From positions 10,909,982 to 10,973,981 of the forward strand of contig OX388314.1 of NCBI GenBank assembly GCA_947579605.1: 64,000 bases of DNA. Reading direction: 5' to 3'. The DNA comes from Athripsodes cinereus. Its lineage: Eukaryota; Arthropoda; Insecta; Trichoptera; Leptoceridae. Positions 33,840 through 45,179 of this stretch are shown piece after piece (position 1 is the stretch's first letter; every line of letters starts with the position of its first letter). Below the pieces are notes generated by a model, which worked only from the letters and a program-made list of their open reading frames with translations, had not been told where the DNA came from and did no database searches. The position numbers and the translations under genes are program-made.

Positions 33840-34051
33840 AATTATTTTGTCTGGTGGAGTCGAAGCAAGAAGAAGCAGAGGCCGAATACCGACATGATGG
33901 TCAGATCATGTGAGAGATGCTGCAGGGGGTACTATGTGTGAGGCGTTTAGGCAGGCGGAGGACAGGGCACGGTGGAGAAGCTTGTCGCTTGGTTGGGGTC
34001 ATGGTGGTCACGATCCTCAGCATTGAGGGACCGACTTAGAAGAAGAAGAAG
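33840..34051 (+). mobile_element. 5'-truncated LINE tail with (GAA)n end
   Basis: Encodes, with one stop, a GRIPT*WSDHVRDAAGGTM stretch, EDRARWRSL and GGHDPQH, the C-terminal tail of RTE-like endonuclease-reverse transcriptases, and ends GAAGAAGAAGAA. ATACAAGC is present on both sides (33832-33839, 34052-34059), a likely 8-bp TSD. Confidence 0.7.
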
Positions 34052-34196
34052 ATACAAGCTTTATTTGGTTTATTTGTGCAATAATTTAAGGACTGATTTT
34101 GCATATATATGAGCTTTGTCAATTTTTGTGACTCGACCCAATCAAACAATATAAAATAAAAATCTGTATAGAACTTACACCTGTATGTATGTATAA

Positions 34197-34395
34197 ATAC
34201 TATATCATCACGGGCACAGAATGTCTCTAAAGTGAAGTAGCCAAAAGACTGGGTGAGCTTGTAATGAATATCTTGGTAGTCTTTTTTGTGCAACGTTTTG
34301 CCACGAAGAGGACAACTTGCATGTTTATTACATGCAGCTGATCTGATCGCTACCCCACTTGTGGGATATGCTGTGATGGTAGTAGTAATTAAAGT
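34197..34395 (+). repeat. (TAG)n-family element
   Basis: The right half is a good plus-orientation copy (TGCATGTTTATTACATGCAG, CCCCACTTGTGGGATATGCT, GTAGTAGTA). The left end, TATATCATCACGG, resembles the same 3' block in reverse, so this may be two head-on fragments. Confidence 0.7.
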
Positions 34396-34410
34396 TAGAA
34401 AATACACCAT

Positions 34411-37007
34411 ACGAAAATACAAAATAAAATTTTACCGAGAATGTAGAAGAGACCCTGAAGCTGATGGCACAGGTTCACTTTCCAGGATCGGATATCACTG
34501 AATCGGACACTCTGCAAACACAGACTACAAAAAAGTCCAAACCGGACATTGAAGACTGGAGAAGAGCATCTGAGATATTCAGACCCAATCAGGTTTCATG
34601 GGCTATTGAAAGCTTTCAACCATATAAATCTGAAGGGGAAGATGGCATTTTTCCTGCCTTACTGCAGCAGGGTACAAAAAGTATCCTGCCTGTAATAATT
34701 AAAATCTTCAGGGCAAGCTTTGCATGGGGATACATACCGACGGATTGGACCAAGGTTAGGGTAACGTACATACCTAAGGCTGGAGATAAAGACAAGTCAC
34801 AGCCTAAATCCTACAGGCCAATTAGCCTCACCTCCTTCCTGCTTAAAGCAATGGAGAAAGTGCTAAACTTATACATAAGGGAGAAATATCTCAAGATAAG
34901 ACCCCTACATGCTAAACAACATGCCTACCAAACGGGCAAATCTACAGAATCCGCTCTGATTGAACTAACAGACAGACTGGAAAAAGCCATAGAGGATAAA
35001 GAAATTGCCCTATGTGCTTTCTTAGACATTGAGGGAGCTTTTGATAACACCTCAACAGATGTCATACTTAAAAGCATGACTGAAAGGAACATCGACCGAA
35101 CGACACTTAACTGGATTGAGGCGATGCTGTCAAATAGGACTGTCAAAACGACACTGTTAGACAAAACACTGGCTGTTCGAATTGCGAGAGGATGTCCACA
35201 AGGAGGTGTCTTGTCACCACTGGAATGGTCCATCGTAGTCGACAGTCTCTTATGGAAGCTAAACAATGCTTATTTCAACACGCAGGGCTATGCAGATGAT
35301 CTGGTAATTACGGTTGTAGGAAAATTCCAAAGCACCGTATCCAGCCAAATGCAAAAGGCCCTGAAATTGGTAGAAACCTGGTGTAAAGACTACGGTCTTT
35401 CAGTGAACGCCAACAAGACTGTTATAGTCCCATTTACCAACAAAAGGAAGCTGGGTGGACTTAAGGCACCAACTCTCTTCGGGGAGACTATAACATTTTC
35501 CAAGGAAGTTAAGTATTTGGGTATTATCCTGGATCAACGGCTTACATGGAACCCACACTTGGAACACATCACCAAGAAAGCAAAGATAGCTCTAGGTACG
35601 AGCTTTAGAATAGCTGGGTTGAAATGGGGCCTTCAACCGAGGCAAGCCCTCTGGCTCTACACAGCTATGGTTAGACCAATGGTCACCTACGGCTGTGTGG
35701 TATGGCACAAGAAAACCCAGCAGAAGACATGCATAAATGTCCTGAATAAGATTCAGAGACTTGCATGTCTTCTCACAACGGGCGCTATGTCCTCAACACC
35801 CACAACTGCCTTAGAGGCGATGTTGTGTCTGAGCCCATTGCACGTGCATGTGCAAAAAGTGGCTCGCATGGCATTGCTACGGGCGGCAAAGGGAGGCAAG
35901 AACAATTGGCGCTCCAGCATAATGAGAGGATTATATTCAGACCTCAACAAAGCTCCCATCGTGGATATGCCTTCAGATACCATGAATGTGGCTTACAGCT
36001 TTGTTAAACATTACATAGTAGAAATACTTGAAAGAGAAACCTGGCGAGAAAATGATCCCTACTCCTTTCGAGATGGCGACATCATATGGTATACAGATGG
36101 ATCCAAAAAAGACGGTCGGGCAGGGTCTGGAATCTTTGGCGCCCAACCTAAATTGAGCAAATCAGTTTGCTTAGGAGAATACGCCACTGTCTTCCAGGCA
36201 GAAATGAGCGCCATTTTGGAGTGTGCTCATATGAACCTTCACCGATCATACCATAACAAAAAGATCTATATCCTTTCGGATAGCCAGGCGGCGCTTAAAG
36301 CCCTAGGTTCCGTAGAGGTGAGATCTAAACTAACCTTTGAATGCATACAGGTTCTAAATCGCCTGGGCGGGAATAACGCCGTAAGGCTGGTTTGGGTACC
36401 GGGGCATTGTGGAGTCATAGGCAACGAAGCTGCCGATGAACTTGCTAGAACTGGCGCTGAGAGTCCACCAATAGGTCCTGAGCCTATATGCGGATTACCG
36501 TCTAGCACTATCAGGCTTAGTCTAAAAAACTGGGCCATGGATCAAAGCCATGAAATTTGGTCCAACAGCATAGGGTTGAAGCACGCGAAGGAACTGATGA
36601 CAGGGTACTCGCGGAAATTCACCACAGAAGTTTTAAAACTTAATAAAAATCAAATAAGGATTCTAACCCGGACCTTGACAGGACACTGCAGACTAAGGAA
36701 GCATATGACAAAAATTGGATTGTCAGATACCCCAACCTGCAGATTCTGTTCAGAGGAAAATGAAACGCCCATCCACATCCTCTGTAACTGTGACGCACTC
36801 GCTCGCAACCGAAGTCACATCCTCGGAGGTCCACTGCTGGACTCTGAGAAAGTGAGACTTCTCACACCAAGACAAATAGTGAGCTACATGACGCACCTAG
36901 GTCTTGAGAGTGAGATATGACACAGAAGGATGTCACAATAGATCTGTTATGGTCGCAGTGACACAAGGGATGTAAGGTCCCTTGACCTTTTAAAGAAAAA
37001 AAAATAC
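34411..37007 (+). mobile_element. 5'-truncated LOA/I-type LINE with 14-bp TSD
   Basis: GAAAATACACCATA flanks it exactly (34397-34410 and 37008-37021). The element carries reverse transcriptase, RNase H and a Cys-His tail in one open frame, a short 3' UTR and a run of A's. The endonuclease domain and ORF1 are missing. It landed just beside a (TAG)n-family copy. Confidence 0.9.
34464..36920 (+). CDS. LINE reverse transcriptase-RNase H protein (LOA/I-like), N-terminally truncated
   Basis: 818 codons without a break. Reverse transcriptase motifs: YRPISLTSFLLKAMEK, LDIEGAFDNTS, CPQGGVLSPL and GYADD (YADD at 276-279). RNase H follows: WYTDGSKKDG (Asp545), FQAEMSAILE, SDSQAALKAL and WVPGHCGVIGNEAADELA hold the usual acidic catalytic residues. 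The C-terminus has CRFCSEENETPIHILCNC (from 759), a CX2C…HX4C motif. RNase H after the polymerase is found in the LOA, I, Ingi and some R1-group LINEs; LOA is my preferred reading. The chosen Met is internal to the original protein, because codons upstream (ETLKL) continue the family sequence until the truncation point. Endonuclease is lacking, so the protein could copy but not nick. Confidence 0.9.
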   Translation: MAQVHFPGSDITESDTLQTQTTKKSKPDIEDWRRASEIFRPNQVSWAIESFQPYKSEGEDGIFPALLQQGTKSILPVIIKIFRASFAWGYIPTDWTKVRVTYIPKAGDKDKSQPKSYRPISLTSFLLKAMEKVLNLYIREKYLKIRPLHAKQHAYQTGKSTESALIELTDRLEKAIEDKEIALCAFLDIEGAFDNTSTDVILKSMTERNIDRTTLNWIEAMLSNRTVKTTLLDKTLAVRIARGCPQGGVLSPLEWSIVVDSLLWKLNNAYFNTQGYADDLVITVVGKFQSTVSSQMQKALKLVETWCKDYGLSVNANKTVIVPFTNKRKLGGLKAPTLFGETITFSKEVKYLGIILDQRLTWNPHLEHITKKAKIALGTSFRIAGLKWGLQPRQALWLYTAMVRPMVTYGCVVWHKKTQQKTCINVLNKIQRLACLLTTGAMSSTPTTALEAMLCLSPLHVHVQKVARMALLRAAKGGKNNWRSSIMRGLYSDLNKAPIVDMPSDTMNVAYSFVKHYIVEILERETWRENDPYSFRDGDIIWYTDGSKKDGRAGSGIFGAQPKLSKSVCLGEYATVFQAEMSAILECAHMNLHRSYHNKKIYILSDSQAALKALGSVEVRSKLTFECIQVLNRLGGNNAVRLVWVPGHCGVIGNEAADELARTGAESPPIGPEPICGLPSSTIRLSLKNWAMDQSHEIWSNSIGLKHAKELMTGYSRKFTTEVLKLNKNQIRILTRTLTGHCRLRKHMTKIGLSDTPTCRFCSEENETPIHILCNCDALARNRSHILGGPLLDSEKVRLLTPRQIVSYMTHLGLESEI

Positions 37008-37021
37008 GAAAATACACCATA

Positions 37022-37242
37022 TGTAATAAATGATAGCAATAAATTCACTTAAGTGTAATGATAGGTTTTAATGCGTTGTAGCTAACAACATACTACAATG
37101 TTCAAATATCTATTTTTAATAATTCTTAAGTCTGTACTGTATACAGAGTGAAAATTCTTACCGATGATAGTAAAACTATCATTTGTATTTTTAATTGTTG
37201 AAGGGTGTTTGTGTTCATACTGTGAAAATTTATATTTAATAA
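37022..37242. other. AT-rich DNA, nothing recognised
   Basis: No supported feature. Confidence 0.5.
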
Positions 37243-37735
37243 TTTATAAATAATTAAAACACTGTTATATTTTCACTATATTTATTTATGCGCCGGCGCA
37301 CCCAGCAGAGACCTGTAATCTCCGTAATACAGGAGAGACGATGGTCCTGGCTGGGACATGTTTTGAGAATGCCTAATGATAGTTGGCCAAAAGAGCACTG
37401 TTTTTCCGTCCGCAGGGGTTCCGTCGGCCCGGGCGTCCCTCTTTCACAATACACCGTTCCTATGACAACGATATCAGAGCGCAAGGAATGTCGTGGAAAG
37501 AGGTGACGCAATTGGCACAGAGACGCTCTGAATGGAGGAGGCTGGTTTCTGCCCTGTGCTCCCGAGAGGAGCGTTGAGGGCGATGATGATGATGATGATG
37601 ATATTTATTTATACTTATATTTACACACTGGTATATTTTCACTATATTTATTTAAACTCAAATTGAAGTGGGCGAAAACGTTAGAGTTTAAATAAATATA
37701 GTGAAAATATAACAGTGTTTTAATTATTTATAAAT
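37243..37735. repeat. Long inverted repeat interrupted by a LINE insertion
   Basis: 37243-37290 (through ACACTGTTATATTTTCACTA) is repeated in reverse at 37688-37735. A third copy of the arm (CACTGGTATATTTTCACTA) lies at 37627-37660, making a tight hairpin with the right arm around a 24-base centre. This is likely a foldback or MITE with duplicated ends. Confidence 0.75.
37290..37600 (+). pseudogene. 5'-truncated, frameshifted RTE-like LINE tail with TSD
   Basis: ATATTTATTTAT occurs at 37278-37289 and 37601-37612. The insert encodes RRWSWLGHVLRMPNDSWPK, then after a frame change near 37390 FRRPGRPSFTIHRSYD and SEWRRLVSALCSREE, the C-terminal tail of RTE-like LINE proteins. It ends in a (GAT)n tract. 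The frameshift and missing catalytic domains make it inert. Confidence 0.8.
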
Positions 37736-38638
37736 GATTAAATATGTATTTTTCCTTATACTTCTTATACTTATTATAAGTTGAATATAGATTAGTATTG
37801 AATACTTGTTATTTCATATTCTAGTAAGAGTCGTAGTACGGTCAAGTCATGCAGCTTACGACATGTATAATAATATATTGCAAGTAAGTACAATTAAATA
37901 TATATTATGATAGACGTATAGTATTGTGCTTATCGAACGTGTTGAAAAGTCATCTCACAGGACACAGCGGGATGTCTGAAAGCTTTATTGGAAATTCCTG
38001 AATGTTAAAGTTACGGTTATGTGAACGGAACATTATAATATGGTAGTTATAGAGTAGGTAGTATAGATGAAGTTTTCGTAAAAGCAAAATACTAAGCACC
38101 TCTCTCTGCAAAATACAAGTAGATCCATAGTAAAATGTATTTTATGTGAGTATTGAATGAAGGTAGTCTTTGCATACAAACTTTTAATTAAAATTAAATG
38201 CTTTACAGAATATAAAACTTTTACTAATGAGTGCTGCAGCTATCATTTTTAATACATAATAAAAATGTATTTTATGCGACAGTATAATATTTTTTTTTTA
38301 TTGCGAAAGTGTTAATGCAGAAATGCTTGACTCAACATTTATAAACAAAATACATTTAATGAAATACGAAACCGTCCTTTATAACATTGCTCTTGATCTT
38401 TTTTTTTTGTAAAATTTACCCTCATTATTTGGTAATTTAATTATTTGTTCTAATTATTTCTGATCAGTTTATAAAGGGCTTTAGAGATTTTTTTTTAGAG
38501 TTTTTTACCATTAGTAAATAACTTTTCAAAACTTTAATAAAAAACATTGTTAAAGTGGAAAAGTCAAGAACTTGAACATCAAAATCGCAATAAGTAAGTA
38601 TAAAAAATATTTCAATGTGTGTCTATGTGTGGTTTAAC
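37736..38638. other. AT-rich DNA, nothing recognised
   Basis: No supported feature. Confidence 0.5.
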
Positions 38639-38755
38639 ATGGAATTGTTGTTGGCAACTCGGGTGAGAGATTTGGGTGTGATCATTGATGACAAGATGAC
38701 ATTTCGTAACCATTATGAAAGTATTCTGTCCAAAGCTTCAAAAATGAAAAACTAG
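38639..38755 (+). pseudogene. Short LINE reverse transcriptase relic
   Basis: A 38-codon frame with RVRDLGVIIDDKMTFRNHY and ILSKASKM, the block just after the YADD motif in jockey/CR1-type LINEs (normally LGV.FD.KL.F..H). Flanks give no further match. Confidence 0.6.
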
Positions 38756-38861
38756 TCCTACAATCTCTTGTTTAGGGTTTCCTATTTTTATTTTACAATG
38801 AAAATCTATTGGTTGGGCAGAAATATTTAATTGAAGCAAAATCTTCAAGTATATTTTAAAC

Positions 38862-39487
38862 CAGAGGTTCCTAAATTTTCGAGATGGTATAGGAATTTGA
38901 AATATTTCAAAAACTCAACTCAAACTTAAATTTCAGTACCTTTTTCTACACTGTCACGGGTATTTGTACCGAATTTTGTTTTTGTCAATTGTTTAAATTT
39001 CTAACCCCCCCCCCCGTCGCCGAATTTTCAAAATAGTATAGGAATTTGAAATATCAAAAGTTCCTCGGTTTTCTTAAAGAATATTTACTCGAATCATATC
39101 CCGTGGAGCACCCGGTAAAGAATTGGTCTCCCACTCTTCTGCGTAAGTTTTCGAGTGTCCTGTAAAAGGCAGGTGTTCGAAAAAATTAAGACATTATACA
39201 TCTTAAATTCAGCGATGAGGTTTGCCACCCATCCTGAATGTCTTGATTTTATATTTGGCACGAAGAGGACAGTTTGCATGTTTCTTACATGCAGCTGATC
39301 TGCTGGCTACCCCACTTGTGGGATATGCCGTGATGGTATAGTAGTAGTAGTAGTAGTACTTTTAGAGAATATCTGATACTTTAATTATGCTTTCGTGGAT
39401 CCCCACTTACGACTCATGAACCCCAATTTATTAGTCACGCCAACGTGACCCCCATTGAGTCTCCCGTGGACACTTTGGGAATCATTG
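38862..39487. mobile_element. hAT-type element with exact 8-bp TSD
   Basis: TTTTAAAC flanks it exactly (38854-38861, 39488-39495). Ends CAGAGGTTCCTAAA and TTTGGGAATCATTG are inverted repeats of the common hAT CAGTGGTTCCCAAA type. No transposase is encoded. A (TAG)n-family element sits inside. A C run (39003-39014) and the following CCGAATTTTCAAAATAGTAT are shared with the hAT-like element at 54060-54402. Confidence 0.85.
39099..39352 (+). repeat. (TAG)n-family element nested in the hAT element
   Basis: A nearly full copy starting ATCCCGTGGAGCACCCGG and ending GATGGTA(TAG)n, about 95% like 27542-27812 by eye; one extra T at TATATTTGGC shifts the frame that is open there. Confidence 0.85.
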
Positions 39488-39495
39488 TTTTAAAC

Positions 39496-40054
39496 GATAA
39501 ATATAAAATATGTTTCTTTCAGTTAAGGAAAAAAATATAATTTGCTACTTTCTTTGACATTTCAATCAACTTAGATTTCTACATTCATTCTCTTCTATTG
39601 TATCATTAGTGTTATAAATATATATTATATTAATGGTTGACATGAATTAAATTTTACTGTAAAGTAAGATTTTATTCTTCATCACAAAGCACTTATTGGA
39701 ACGGATGTGATATAAAAAATATGATATGACATATTTCCATGAATTATGTAATAAGATATAGAGCATATTTTTCTTTGAACCATGATAGTGAAAATGTTTA
39801 AATGTGATCGAGTAATTTTGTAGAAAAAAAATAGTACTGAGTTATGTTCTAAATACCTACTCATTTTTTTATGAAATTTATGAAATAAAGATATTTATTA
39901 ATTGAAAATGGAAAAAAGATTATTATCCAACACGCCTTCTTTCTGATTTCTAAAGGCAAGATAACAAAATTACTTTCCTATTATTTTTAATGTAGGTTAC
40001 ATAGGTATATTAGAATAATAAAAATTAAATAATAATAACAAATTAACGAGTTCG
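39496..40054. other. AT-rich DNA, nothing recognised
   Basis: No supported feature. Confidence 0.5.
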
Positions 40055-40225
40055 TCGGTAGCCTGGAGGTAGAGTCTCGGCCTTGTGAACAGGGGGTCCG
40101 TGGTTCGATCCCAGGTACCGGCAAACTCCCCTTCACGACACAAGCTTTTAGCTTACTGTGAAAGGTGTATAAGGTTGTATTTGGGTTTATAACAAAACCC
40201 AGATATATATCTTTTAAAAAAAAAT
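40055..40225 (+). repeat. tRNA-derived SINE, best copy
   Basis: GTCGGTAGCCTGGAGGTAGA (A box), GTGGTTCGATCCCAGGTACC (B box), a body ending GTGAAAGGTGTATAAGGTTG and TATTTGGGTTTATAACAAAA, then an A-rich tail. The A/B spacing fits a tRNA-like promoter for RNA polymerase III. Confidence 0.88.
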
Positions 40226-41584
40226 AATATCGGTATTTAATCTGGTATTTTGAACCCGCGTTTTGAGTCTTTGAGTCCTTTGATATCCTGTAGGTATATC
40301 TGGATACGTGATTTTTTCCCGGCATTAGACAGTTTTTGTGTGACCATGACTGATCATATGAAGACTTATCTGGTTGTACAATGCTGAGAAGTTTGGATGG
40401 AAATTTTGCCACCATGTTAAAAAAATAATAAAATTTTAAATCCAAGATTTAACTATGCCTTTAAATGAAAATAACAGTAAATTGCTCTGTGGAAATATCT
40501 AAATATTAAAAGATATAAATATTAAAAGATAAATGATTGTAACTTTTTTATACAACAAAATCTTAAATATCTTAATAACTAAAAGAAATAATAGAATCTG
40601 AATGAAATCTCATGAAATTAAATATCAAACTGTTTCCTTTTATATAAGCACACGATTTTCGTTTTCAAACGTTTTGAAAGTGAGAACAGATCTATTGTAC
40701 TTTTCTATTTAACCGAAAACACTTTGGTAAAGATTTCTCTGAGCGAATTTTCTATGTAACAACCGAGTCAAATGAATTTCTTCATGAATGTTTCGTAGAC
40801 AACTTATTCCAAAGTGTGGAAATATCTTAAGCTTGGATACACGAACCGAGTCATAGTTGTTTCTTGAGACAATATTATGAAATACAATATTATCTTAACA
40901 AGATACCAACATACTATGTTTTATTCAACGATTCTGAAAAGTGGATTACTTTGTGGAAATCACACAAGTTGATATTTGCAAAATGTTGGGTATACGTATA
41001 CCACAGTAACTAGTTAGATTATATTCTAACTTTGAACGATATTCTTGTAACTTGTAGTTTGTAACTTACGTATTTTGGAATACTATGTTATATTTTTTCA
41101 TGCTGATAGAAACTGTTCTTTATGAATTAATGTGGAACAATATTCACTTTACTTGGTAGACCTAGTTTTTCAAGTTTATTCATGAAATATGATCAAAGAT
41201 AATTCTTCAGGATAATGAAACTTGTTCAAGAATATTAAATAATCTAAATTTTAATAAAACTTTGTACAGATTCCAAACTAAAGTTGACATCTATGCTTAA
41301 TATGAACCAAATTCAATTATAATTATACACTATCGTAGAATGGAGAAAAAAAAACACGTGCTAAATTTAATAATAATGACAAATATGTATTGAGACGGAG
41401 TTGGGCTCTCCTTTTTATCTTAATATTGTTTTTGTTATATGATATTTTTTCGTAAATAAAATACAATGATATCGATATGTACCAAATTCTCATACGTTTT
41501 TTTTGGCAATAATAAACACAATTGAATTGTATTTATAATTTACATAGGTACGTTTATAGAAATTGAAAACGTTATCTTTTTCCA
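40226..41584. other. AT-rich DNA, nothing recognised
   Basis: No supported feature. Confidence 0.45.
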
Positions 41585-41730
41585 TTTTCATTTATTTTAT
41601 TTATTTGTTCTTGTTGCACATCATCATTATATAAGAGTTTAAAAAAAATATATAAAATTTAAAAAAAACTAGGACGATGTGCAGTGGCGAGATTATCACT
41701 ATAAAGTGATTTCTTCCGTCTAACCACCAT
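41585..41730 (-). repeat. LINE 3'-UTR relic
   Basis: Matches 16671-16825: GTGCAGTGGCGAGATTATCA, TAAAGTGATTTCTTCCGTCT and a TTTATTTATT end. Confidence 0.65.
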
Positions 41731-42892
41731 ATTAGAGTATTTGGCTGTAAAATTATATTATTTCAATACCTTTATTTTATAAATAAGCACCGAGGCTTTT
41801 GATGTTATCTCTCGTCCTAGTATAGCTTTCTCCTCTGAAAATCCTCAATACAGTTATATGTATTTCTATAAATTGAGATCGTTTGGATAAATGAGATAGG
41901 GTTGAAAATACCCCCCAGATGCTTAATAGAACTAACCAAGCAGTGAAAGAGTATTTAAAAACATTAGGAAATTCAACCATTTTGAAAAAGGAAATAAATA
42001 TGACGGTTCATGTAATTTTATTTTACAATCATTGAAAAAATAATAAAGTTGAAACCAAATAATAAAATCAGAGGTTTTAACAGGCGAAGTTTGAATGTCA
42101 AGTAGGTATACATATTGTCTTTAAAAGTATGCACGTATTTGACTCATGCCATTGTTTTTTATAAACCTTTATACTGGATAAATACATATTATTTTTATTC
42201 ATATTCGTCTCGTCTTGTTTTTTCAAACTTCGTAATGATTTCTTCCAGATCAAATTATTACTTATAAAGCAATTCCTGATTACTGCTAAACATAGACATT
42301 ACCTATATTTATCCAAGTATTTATTTATTTAATTTTATTTAAATATAATATACCACTGCCAGCTTGACAGTTAAATTGCTGGACAATGGACAACACATAA
42401 CAAATCATAAATAAATTACAAATAAATAAATGTAATAAGTATATTTGCAACCATTCACCAGCGATTCTCGTAATGTAATAAAACTATCGAGAAGGACAGG
42501 GATGGGCAGACTACAATATATGTTGGCGGTCTACAACAACAAAATAGAAGACAAGCGATACACCCGCTAGTAAAAAAAATCTCAGATTCACCAAGTTTTT
42601 AAATTTTTTTTACGCTCTAAATTTCTACTCTCTCCCCCTCTTTCAAGAAATATGCGAGCAATCAACACTTAGAACACTTGCATTAGACTGTTTTTCCACC
42701 CTAGTGTAGGAGATCTTCATCAACTACTTACTTTTATTTTTACGAAGTCACCACTTCAGTGCACACATTGCTCGTAAATTTTACGTTATTAGTCAATGAA
42801 AATTAATATAGTAAAAGATTCTTCAAATCACCATAGGCTCTACTTGAGCAATATCCATAATAATTTGCTTTATTTAACAATTTTTAAAAAGT
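41731..42892. other. AT-rich DNA with a possible LINE end
   Basis: 42320-42545 has a TTTATTTAATTTTATTT run next to GC-richer sequence (GAAGGACAGGGATGGGCAGA), a possible minus-strand LINE 3' end. Otherwise unassigned. Confidence 0.4.
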
Positions 42893-43058
42893 ACTACTAC
42901 TAAAGGTACCATCACGGAACATACTACGTAGTCAACAAGGTAACAAAAAGTAATGACAGTCATTTTTCGAACTCCTGGCTTACATAACACTCGAAAATCC
43001 ACGGAAAACAGAGGGAGACCAATTTTTTGACGAGTGATACACGGAACATATTTAAAGT
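42893..43058 (-). repeat. (TAG)n-family element, old copy
   Basis: Family blocks survive in order: TACCATCACGGAACATAC, TTTTTCGAACTCCTGGCTTA, ACACTCGAAAATCCACGG, GAGGGAGACCAATTTTTTGA. Confidence 0.65.
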
Positions 43059-44044
43059 ACAAACTGTATACTTTCAGTCTTTGCATATTACGTTAATACT
43101 TAAATTTTTATGGTATTTCATATGCCCATGTTAAAAAGTACGAAAATCACGAATAAAAAAAACCAAGGGCACAGCAAATTTTTCAATATTTCATTTGAAA
43201 ACGTTACGACGGATCAAAAAGGTTATATGTGAAAATAAAACTATGTCCACGAGTAGATTTACGATGGCAACGTCAGAAATAATCTTTTTTAAGACGACAA
43301 AAAACAAAAGATAGGTACTTATAACTTCTCAGGGGCTTAACATAAATAATTGGTCATTAAATTATAATCCAATCATTAACTACATATTGATTTTCAATTC
43401 CTAGTATTTCTGGATTACTAAATTACTTTACTTGATCCTACTGCCGTACTTGATGTTATCGTTTATAAAATTTACCCCATATGAAAGAAACATGGTTACT
43501 ACGAGTATTAGTTTGCAGATAAAATAACATAACATAACATGCGATAAGATATAATCCATTTCTACATTTCAAATAAACAAAGCCGTATATCATTCTTGGT
43601 ACTTCACAAGATTATAAATATTTTATTTTGTTCAAGTTTGTTTGCTACTTACTCCTACAATATTCTACAATAATTAGTAATATCACTCCCCGAGGAATCA
43701 TTTATAATAAAATAATGTTTTGACCAGGAAATTGAAAGGGAGACCCTAACACGAGTTTCAATGTACCTATAATGTTGAATATAATTGGTGACTAAAAAAC
43801 TGCCAACCTATTGAAGACCTTCACAAAACAAACAAATAAAGGGTGTTAAGCGGTTTATTTGGGTATTACACAAACCCAGATTCTATAACATAATATACCG
43901 TTTGAAGGTAAAAAGGAGTCCCCCGAATCCTGAGATATCTGGGCATTGGAGAGACTTATCAATGATTTTACAAATAAAAGTTAACAAATTAACTACGTAT
44001 TGAGAACATAAAGGTTATCATATTTGTGCAGTGAAAATAACGAG
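43059..44044. other. AT-rich DNA with SINE and LINE fragments
   Basis: 43855-43890 (TTTATTTGGGTATTACACAA) resembles the end of the tRNA-derived SINE. 43905-43950 (AAAAAGGAGTCCCCCGAATC, TGAGATATCTGGGC) resembles the R1 3'-UTR hairpin at 57402-57500. The rest is unassigned. Confidence 0.4.
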
Positions 44045-44135
44045 ACATTCAGAATGGGTGGCATGTCTCATCACTGAACCGAGGGTATGAAATGTTTAAC
44101 GGATACCCGTTTTACACTGAACACTCACTCAAAAT
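44045..44135 (-). repeat. (TAG)n-family fragment
   Basis: ACATTCAGAATGGGTGGCAT, CTCATCACTGAACC and a CCGTTTTACACTGAACACTC block match the middle of the family; both ends are lost. Confidence 0.55.
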
Positions 44136-44547
44136 TGCCCAAAAGGGCTTATTTTATTTCGGAGTCATTTTGATTCTTTTTCTTTCCATAATGTCGATTT
44201 GAAATAAATTGTAAATGATTGCTGAATTAAGTTAATTTTTAAAATAACTATTACAAAAAAAAATATCTTCCAAATTAATCAATATTCAGAAGAACAATTT
44301 TGATTAAAATGTTTCTGGTGGATTACCTACTTCTTAATGATGAAAGCTGCTGTAAACGGCCGGATTAACTAGAATGGAAATATTCATTGTTATATTTTTT
44401 CTTTTTATGTTTCTCTACAGACTCCAGAAGTTCCTTGTTTATTTGGCATATTCGAATTGTTATAAAACAATGTGAACTGTTTTGTTGGATTTATATTTTA
44501 CTAGCTGGCCCGGCGAACTTCGTACCGCCTAAGAATCAATGAACGAT

Positions 44548-44723
44548 TTCATACATACATCTTCTTCCCCTTGTCCTAGTTCGGTCGGGGGCCCATTGCC
44601 CCTAAGTATCTCCTCCAGAGATAACTGTCCACCGCTGCTTCCAGGACCTCTGGCCACTCCAAACCAAGCCTTTCAACACACATGTTCGACACCTGCCCTA
44701 TCTTCTGCCCTCTCCCACTGACT
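44548..44723 (-). repeat. LINE 3' fragment carried inside Helitron copy 1
   Basis: Same 3' segment as the LINE at 22309-22779 (…GGGGCAATGGGCCCCCGACC…), truncated at the same point (CAGTGGGAGAGGG) as the fragment in copy 2. The flanking TSD has decayed here (TTAATCATTCAT against AATCGTTCAT). Confidence 0.8.
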
Positions 44724-44820
44724 TTATGAATGATTAATGTTATTAATCTCTTTACAAACTCCCGTAATTGTCAAAGTGTGTCATCGAAGGTATAGTGTAA
44801 AAAAATATAATTCATTTGGA

Positions 44821-45179
44821 ACTTTCGCAGTTTAGCGGCCCCACCCGTTGTCGACTACTTTTTTCCATAGAAAAAGTAATATTTTCGAAACTTGAGGAAA
44901 TTGTTGCCATATGGTGAATTATTTTTTGGTCACCAAATTTTTGGAAAATTCTTTTATAGGAAAAAAAAATCGCAACTATGAAACTTGAGCGGCCCCACCC
45001 GTTGTCGAGTAATATGTACGGAATTTTAGGAAATTAATTTTAGAAGTGGATTTTTTTTGCCGGCAAATTAAAATAATTCTACATAATTATGGCAACAATT
45101 TCCTCAAGTTTCAAAAATATTACCTTTTCTATGGAAAAAAAGTACTCGACAACGGGTGGGGCCGCTAAACTGCGAAAGT
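44821..45179. repeat. Foldback inside Helitron copy 1
   Basis: Ends ACTTTCGCAGTTTAGCGG and CCGCTAAACTGCGAAAGT are inverted. GCGGCCCCACCCGTTGTCGA-type blocks occur three times: one near each end and one off-centre. Confidence 0.8.

Noticed and set aside
40055..40140. tRNA gene candidate (A box and B box)
   Set aside because: The sequence recurs at four or more places with a shared non-tRNA body and A-rich tail, so it is a SINE; no complete clover leaf with acceptor stem was found.
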